A stretch of DNA of 64,000 bases from Roseomonas marmotae (GTDB lineage: Bacteria; Pseudomonadota; Alphaproteobacteria; Acetobacterales; Acetobacteraceae). The DNA lies in NCBI RefSeq assembly GCF_017654485.1, contig NZ_CP061091.1, positions 2,176,501 through 2,240,500 of the forward strand. Reading direction: 5' to 3'. The position numbers were made by a program, and so were the translations under genes. This document shows positions 59,747-64,000 of the stretch, piece after piece. The notes under the pieces were generated by a model. It did not search any database and had not been told where the DNA came from. It saw only the letters and a list, made by a program, of their open reading frames with translations. How positions within the stretch are numbered: position 1 is the first letter of the stretch; the number at the start of each line of letters is the position of its first letter.

Positions 59747-61234
59747 CTAATCCGCTTTCAGCAGGCGCTGGACGCGGGTGAAGCGCCCGGCCAGGGCCCG
59801 GCAGTGGCAGGCGACATGAGGCGCGATGGCCTCGCACCAGCGGCGGACCTCCGCATTCGCCGTGAGCAGGCGGGCGGCAGCCTCCCGTGCCTCAGTGGCC
59901 AGCCTGGCTTCGTCCAGCCCCAGCACACGGCCCTGCCGCAGCTTCCAGGAACCCCCCACCATCACGTCCCGGACGGCGCTGCTGTCCTCAGTCCAGACCA
60001 ACTGGTTCGCCACGTTGTTCAGCGGCAGCCAATTGATATGGTCGAGATCCAGGAAGACCAGATCCGCCAGCCGCCCTGGCGCGATGCTGCCCGCCTCCAG
60101 CCCCATGATGGCGGCGGAGCCTTCCGTGGCCAGCCGCACCGTCTCGGCGGTGCCGAGCCAGTCGTCATCTTCCGCGCCATCCCACAGGCGCGAGGCGAAG
60201 GCAGCCAGGCGCATGGACTCGAACATGTTCTGGTTGTCGGAGGAGGAGGAGCCGTCGGTGCCGATGCCCACGGTGACGCCTGCGCGGATGGCGGCCCGGA
60301 CCGGAGCGATGCCTGAGGCGAGCCGCATATTGGCACCGGGATTATGGGCAAGGCCAGCGCCCCGCGCAGCCAGCAGGTCGAGATCCTGTGGGGTGAGCCA
60401 GACGCCATGGGCCACGCTGAACCGTGGCGTCACCAGCCCCAGCCGGTCCATATGGGCGAGCAGGGTGGAGCCGTAGAGTACCTCTCCGCCGGCTGCCTGA
60501 TAGCGGGCCTCGGAGACATGCGTCTGCATCCGCAAGCCATGTTCTCCTGCGAGCTGCTGGCATCCGCGCATGAAGTCATCGGAGCAGTGCAGCGGGATGG
60601 TCGGCGCGATGCCCAGCGCCACGCCTGCCGGGCCATGGCGCCAGGCCTTCGCGGCGGCGCCAATGGTCGCCAGGATCTCCCCGCTTTCCGCCATGCGGAT
60701 GGCGGCGGCGCGGCCCTGATGAGGCTCGGGGAGTGCTTCGATCAGGCCAGGCGTGGCCTGGAAGAAGCTGCGGTCGGCCACCATGGGCGCCAGCACCGCG
60801 CGGAGACCCACCTCGGCATAGGCCTCGGCCATGCTGTCCAGGCCGTCCAGCGTCGGGCCCGGGAATTCGGCGGTCAGGTCGAAGCTGGCGGTGCAGCCCT
60901 TCTTCAGCATCTCCACCGCAGCCAGGGTGGTGGACAGGCGCTTCTCCGCAAGGCCGCGCCCGCCACCGACCCAGGGGGCATGGGCCAGCAGCAGCGCCAG
61001 ATCCCACTTGTCGCCAGCGCCCTTCGCCAAGCCCCCATGGCCATGGGTATGGCTGTTAACCAGCCCGGGGATGACCAGCCGCCCCGTGGCGTCGTGCCGG
61101 GCGGCGTCCTCCACGGTCGCGTCCGGCGGCAGGATGGCGGCGATGCGTCCATCCTCGATCAGGATGGAGGCAAGGGGGGCGTCGGTGGCCTCGGGTGTGA
61201 GCACCCGGGCGCCAGTTATGAGCAGTCGGTTCAT
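59747..61234 (-). CDS. Amidohydrolase family protein (TRZ/ATZ, chlorohydrolase/deaminase type)
   Basis: A 495-residue amidohydrolase-fold enzyme. The metal site is H62-x-H64 in IPGLVNSHTHGHGG. Further ligands are in QTHVSEARYQ and VAHGVWLT, and the metal aspartate is in GIGTDGSSSSDNQNMFE. This is the pattern of the cytosine deaminase/atrazine chlorohydrolase/S-adenosylhomocysteine deaminase subgroup, which removes an amino or chloro group from a ring. The exact substrate is not determinable. The start at 61234 is followed by the normal beta strand; the frame stays open 24 codons upstream across the divergent promoter. Confidence 0.88.
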   Translation of the reverse strand: MNRLLITGARVLTPEATDAPLASILIEDGRIAAILPPDATVEDAARHDATGRLVIPGLVNSHTHGHGGLAKGAGDKWDLALLLAHAPWVGGGRGLAEKRLSTTLAAVEMLKKGCTASFDLTAEFPGPTLDGLDSMAEAYAEVGLRAVLAPMVADRSFFQATPGLIEALPEPHQGRAAAIRMAESGEILATIGAAAKAWRHGPAGVALGIAPTIPLHCSDDFMRGCQQLAGEHGLRMQTHVSEARYQAAGGEVLYGSTLLAHMDRLGLVTPRFSVAHGVWLTPQDLDLLAARGAGLAHNPGANMRLASGIAPVRAAIRAGVTVGIGTDGSSSSDNQNMFESMRLAAFASRLWDGAEDDDWLGTAETVRLATEGSAAIMGLEAGSIAPGRLADLVFLDLDHINWLPLNNVANQLVWTEDSSAVRDVMVGGSWKLRQGRVLGLDEARLATEAREAAARLLTANAEVRRWCEAIAPHVACHCRALAGRFTRVQRLLKAD

Positions 61235-61317
61235 GTTTACAGCATGGGCCAGAGCCCGCCGTGAATGGCAAGCCCGGCCTCGCGCCGCTATACCGCTCCC
61301 TCGCAACGGAGACGGGA

Positions 61318-62796
61318 ATGACAGTCGGCATCGAAATGGGCAGCACCACTACCGGCCAGCCGGCGACCCTCGACCTGGAGGAGTTACTGGCCACGCGGCT
61401 GCTGGTGCAGGGCAATTCCGGTTCCGGCAAATCCCATCTGCTGCGCCGCCTGCTAGAACAATCGGCACCCTGGGTGCAGCAGGCCGTGATCGACCCGGAG
61501 GGTGACTTCGTGACCCTCGCGGACCGCTTCGGCCATCTGGTGATCGACGCGGCGGAGCATACGGAAGCCGCCCTGCAACGGGCCGCCGACAAGGCGCGGG
61601 CACACCGTGTCTCCGTCGTGCTGAACCTGGAAGGCCTGGATGCCGATGGCCAGATGCGGCATGCCGCCGCCTTCCTGGGCGGGCTCTTCGACGCGGACCG
61701 GGATCACTGGGCGCCCATGCTGGTGGTGGTGGACGAGGCGCAGCTTTTCGCGCCTGCCGCCGCCGGCGAGGTTTCGGACGAAGCGCGCCGCGCCTCTCTG
61801 GGCGCCATGGCCAATCTGATGTCGCGCGGGCGCAAGCGCGGGCTGGCCGGGATCATCGCCACGCAGCGGCTGGCGAAGCTGGCGAAGAACGTGGCGGCCG
61901 AGGCTTCCAACTTCCTGATGGGCCGCACCTTCCTGGACATCGACATGGCCCGGGCCGCCGACCTGCTGGGCATGGAGCGGCGGCAGGCGGAGATGTTCCG
62001 CGACCTGCCGCGGGGCAGCTTCGTGGCGCTGGGCCCGGCCCTGTCGCGCCGCCCACTGCCGATCCGGATCGGGGCGGTGCAAACGGAATCGCGCGGCACG
62101 AACCCGTCCCTGGTTCCCCTGCCGCAGACCGCGCCGGAAGAGGCGCGGGAACTGGTGATGAGCGCCGCCACCGAGCCTGCACCGGTCCGGCCAGCCCGTC
62201 GCCTTCCGCCCGCGCCTCCGCCGGATATTCTGGCGCAGCTCGCCCAGGCGCGCCCTGCCATGCAGCAGCCCCGTGCCGAGGCTCCACCCAGCCCGGAGGA
62301 ATTGGCGGCTCGCAAGGCGCAGCTCGAAAAGATCCTGCGGCAGATCCTGGCCGAGCCCGAGGCCGCTTTCCGCAGCGTCTCCGTCCTCTACCAGGATTTC
62401 CTGGTGCGGCTGCGGATTCATGCCGTGCCGGGCAAGCCGCCGGAAATTCCGGCCTTCCGCCGCATGCTGGCGGTGGCCCGCGCCGGCGTCAGCGCGGAGG
62501 CGGCCGAAGGCGAGGAGTGGCAGCAGATCCTGACCCGTGCGGGGACCTTGCCGGAGGATGTGCAGGGTGTCTTCCTGCTGCTGGGCCGGGCGGCGCTGGA
62601 GCGACAGCCCTGTCCTTCGGATGCCGTGATCGCGCAGGCCTATGGCACCCGCTCGGTGGGCCGTGCACGGCGGCTGCTCTCCTACATGGAGGAGCAGGGC
62701 GCCATCGTCTGCCGGCCTGACGCGGTGGGGCGCCGTATTGTCGCGCTGGTGGAACTGGGCTGGGAAACCGCTCCGGGCGACCCGAACGCCATCTGA
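61318..62796 (+). CDS. HerA-like ATP-binding protein (DUF87-type FtsK/HerA fold), unknown role
   Basis: A 492-residue ATPase. Walker A is GNSGSGKSHLLRRLL (about 32-46), Walker B is MLVVVDEAQLF, and the downstream LMSRGRKRGLAGIIATQRLAKLAK with a sensor glutamine is typical of HerA/DUF87 proteins. A proline-rich linker (about 285-330) follows, then a C-terminal helical domain (about 335-490) I do not recognise. HerA proteins usually work with a NurA nuclease or a SIR2 partner in DNA processing, but none is adjacent. The ATG at 61318 has a GGAGACGGGA ribosome site; an in-frame GTG at 61261 lies near the divergent promoter. Function unknown. Confidence 0.78.
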   Translation: MTVGIEMGSTTTGQPATLDLEELLATRLLVQGNSGSGKSHLLRRLLEQSAPWVQQAVIDPEGDFVTLADRFGHLVIDAAEHTEAALQRAADKARAHRVSVVLNLEGLDADGQMRHAAAFLGGLFDADRDHWAPMLVVVDEAQLFAPAAAGEVSDEARRASLGAMANLMSRGRKRGLAGIIATQRLAKLAKNVAAEASNFLMGRTFLDIDMARAADLLGMERRQAEMFRDLPRGSFVALGPALSRRPLPIRIGAVQTESRGTNPSLVPLPQTAPEEARELVMSAATEPAPVRPARRLPPAPPPDILAQLAQARPAMQQPRAEAPPSPEELAARKAQLEKILRQILAEPEAAFRSVSVLYQDFLVRLRIHAVPGKPPEIPAFRRMLAVARAGVSAEAAEGEEWQQILTRAGTLPEDVQGVFLLLGRAALERQPCPSDAVIAQAYGTRSVGRARRLLSYMEEQGAIVCRPDAVGRRIVALVELGWETAPGDPNAI

Positions 62797-62822
62797 AAAC
62801 AAAGGCAGCGTTATGTTTCGCG

Positions 62823-63365
62823 TCAGGGTGCAGTAGTGCCGCGCACCACGCCCTCGAACTCGGGCTGCCGCTGCCGGAAGCTGTCCTTCTCCGCGACGCA
62901 GACGATGTTGGTGTGGCCCCGCGGCGTTTCCAGAACGGCGAAAAAGTTCCGCATCTGCCGGGCGCGGGGGGGCAGATCCCGGCGGGGCTTGAAGTCACCC
63001 AGCAGCACCATGCCGCGGATGCCGTTCACCTCGACCAGCGCGGTGTCCGTCACCTCATAGACCGGAGCGAGCCGGGCGACGATGGCATCGCGCCAGGCGG
63101 GGGTCCCGACCAGCGTATTGATCTGCTCCTGGGAGAAGCGGGCATTTCCTGCCGCTGGCAGGAAGCCGACCTCGCAGCCTTCGTCGGAATCGCCCGACCG
63201 CTTGATCGAAATGGTGGCGGCATGCCGCTGATCCGGTGGCTTGGCTGTAGCCACATAACCGGGCGGCGGATTGACGGTGAGGCCTGTTCCGGGGTCGCGC
63301 AGGGGGGCGGCCTGGGCGGCAGTCGCCAGAAGCCATGCCGCGAGGCCGAATATCCGCAATCTCAT
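62823..63365 (-). CDS. Small secreted protein of unknown function
   Basis: A 180-residue protein with a classical signal peptide (MRLRIFGLAAWLLATAAQA, cleavage expected after AQA at about residue 19). The mature part contains two cysteines (in EGCEVGF and IVCVAEK) that could form a disulfide. I recognise no domain. The wording NPPPGYVAT and ISIKRSG is compatible with a periplasmic or surface protein. The ATG at 63365 has GGAGA seven bases upstream; an ATG two codons earlier is an alternative. It follows the binding-protein gene on the same strand after 67 bases and may be in its operon. Confidence 0.68.
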   Translation of the reverse strand: MRLRIFGLAAWLLATAAQAAPLRDPGTGLTVNPPPGYVATAKPPDQRHAATISIKRSGDSDEGCEVGFLPAAGNARFSQEQINTLVGTPAWRDAIVARLAPVYEVTDTALVEVNGIRGMVLLGDFKPRRDLPPRARQMRNFFAVLETPRGHTNIVCVAEKDSFRQRQPEFEGVVRGTTAP

Positions 63366-63432
63366 GGTCATTCTCCCGTCGGTACAGGAGAAAGGGCGGC
63401 CGCTGCCCGGGGGTTGCGGCCGCCTACACAGG

Positions 63433-64000
63433 TCAGACCTGCCGATCAGCCGCCGGCGGCAGGAATTTGTCGGTGAACATGCTGGCGGCGCTGGGTGGGT
63501 TCTTCACCCCATAGGCTTCGGCATTGACGCGGATCAGCGTCTCGGCACGCGCCATATCCAGGTAGCCAAGCCCGTGCTGCCTGACATTCGGCGTCAGGAT
63601 GGACCGGTCGCGCGTCATGGCGAAGCGGCGGGCTTCCAGCGCCTCGTCGAACAGTGGTTCGCGCTTCTTGATCGCCGCCATGCCACCGGGCACATCGGCA
63701 AGCAGGGCGCGCAGCCCGAGCATCGAGGCCTTCACGAAAGATGCAGCTACCTGCGGGTTCTTCTCCAGCCAGTCGGCCCGGGCGACGATGGCGCTGCCAT
63801 AGAGATCCAGCCCATTCTCGGCATAGGGCCAGGCAAGGATGTTGTCTTCGGGGATACCGACGCCCACCAGGTTGAAATAGGTGGTGAAGAGGAAGCCCGT
63901 GACCGCGTCCACCTGACCCTGGGCCAGCATGGTGTCGCGCAGACTGGCGGCCATGCTGGTCCAGTTGATCTTCCCGGCGTCGATGCCCGCCGCCTGGGCA
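63433..64000 (-). CDS. NitT/TauT-type ABC transporter substrate-binding protein, C-terminal part (cut by right edge)
   Basis: The frame is open to the window end. The preserved part begins AQAAGIDAGKINWTSM and continues ASLRDTMLAQGQVDAVTGFLFTTYFNL. A core segment DNILAWPYAENGLDLYGSAIVARADWLEKNP and a helical C-terminus ending FTDKFLPPAADRQV follow. This wording is typical of the NMT1/SsuA-like binding proteins for taurine, sulfonates, nitrate or pyrimidine precursors. The ligand is not determinable, and the signal peptide and N-lobe lie outside the window. ATPase and permease partners are not seen here. Confidence 0.88.
   Translation of the reverse strand, partial: AQAAGIDAGKINWTSMAASLRDTMLAQGQVDAVTGFLFTTYFNLVGVGIPEDNILAWPYAENGLDLYGSAIVARADWLEKNPQVAASFVKASMLGLRALLADVPGGMAAIKKREPLFDEALEARRFAMTRDRSILTPNVRQHGLGYLDMARAETLIRVNAEAYGVKNPPSAASMFTDKFLPPAADRQV

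Overview
The window is about 64 kb of very GC-rich, gene-dense bacterial chromosome. Gene content and order point to an alphaproteobacterium of the Rhodospirillales/Acetobacteraceae type, possibly Roseomonas-like. Evidence for this includes a trpE-trpG-trpD-trpC-moaC-moeA-lexA block facing comEC and gltX, a pyruvate dehydrogenase operon carrying lpdA, lipA and a COQ10/RatA-like gene, rpmF-plsX-fabH, a DksA that keeps only one zinc-site cysteine, and a GTTC-N7-GTTC LexA box upstream of lexA. I saw no rRNA or tRNA gene, insertion sequence, prophage, CRISPR array or plasmid-type origin. This is mostly core chromosome with catabolic and transport genes between the housekeeping blocks.

Layout. 1-2951: the end of a peptide-type ABC importer operon (a permease-ATPase fusion cut by the left edge, a second ATPase, a creatininase-family amidohydrolase). 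2956-8215: an O-antigen-ligase-like membrane protein, then a biotin/S-oxide-reductase-type molybdoenzyme coupled to an exported PhoX-like protein. 8368-10745: a kinase and an aminotransferase-fold lyase resembling the hydroxylysine or ethanolamine-phosphate degradation pair. 10818-11118: a small isolated unit with a LexA box, a one-helix membrane microprotein frame and a terminator. 11217-17286: an aminotransferase, a DNA glycosylase, an OmpR/EnvZ-type two-component system, a DUF6065-like protein and an M20 peptidase. 17305-29513: gltX, comEC, lexA and the long ppiD-trpEGDC-moaC-moeA operon. 29632-32979: tpiA, an M20 dipeptidase and a threonine aldolase. 33037-40574: the pdh/lpd/lipA operon on the minus strand. 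40826-48245: histidine utilisation (hutC-U-H-I, with hutF and an acetyltransferase divergent). 48246-53807: a dipeptidase, a serine hydrolase, msrA, a SulP transporter and a GntR regulator. 53929-59577: rpmF-plsX-fabH, dksA and a stand-alone fusA. 59747-64000: an amidohydrolase, a HerA-like ATPase, a small secreted protein and the end of a NitT/TauT-type binding protein that runs off the right edge.

How the parts relate. The pdh operon carries the complex (E1, E2, E3) plus lipoyl synthase, so cofactor and enzyme are made together. The hut genes take histidine to N-formylglutamate (HutF route), and a palindrome between hutC and hutF is the likely HutC operator. lexA has a box overlapping its own promoter. 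The same box reappears only over the small membrane ORF at 10.8 kb, which makes that ORF the best candidate for something undescribed here: an SOS-induced microprotein, perhaps analogous in role to the small SOS division inhibitors of other alphaproteobacteria. Two further regulatory patterns deserve attention. A 14-base A/T-rich motif is shared by the pdh promoter region and the promoter of a GntR gene 12 kb away. Three identical-stem hairpins at exact 27-nt spacing lie just upstream of fusA.
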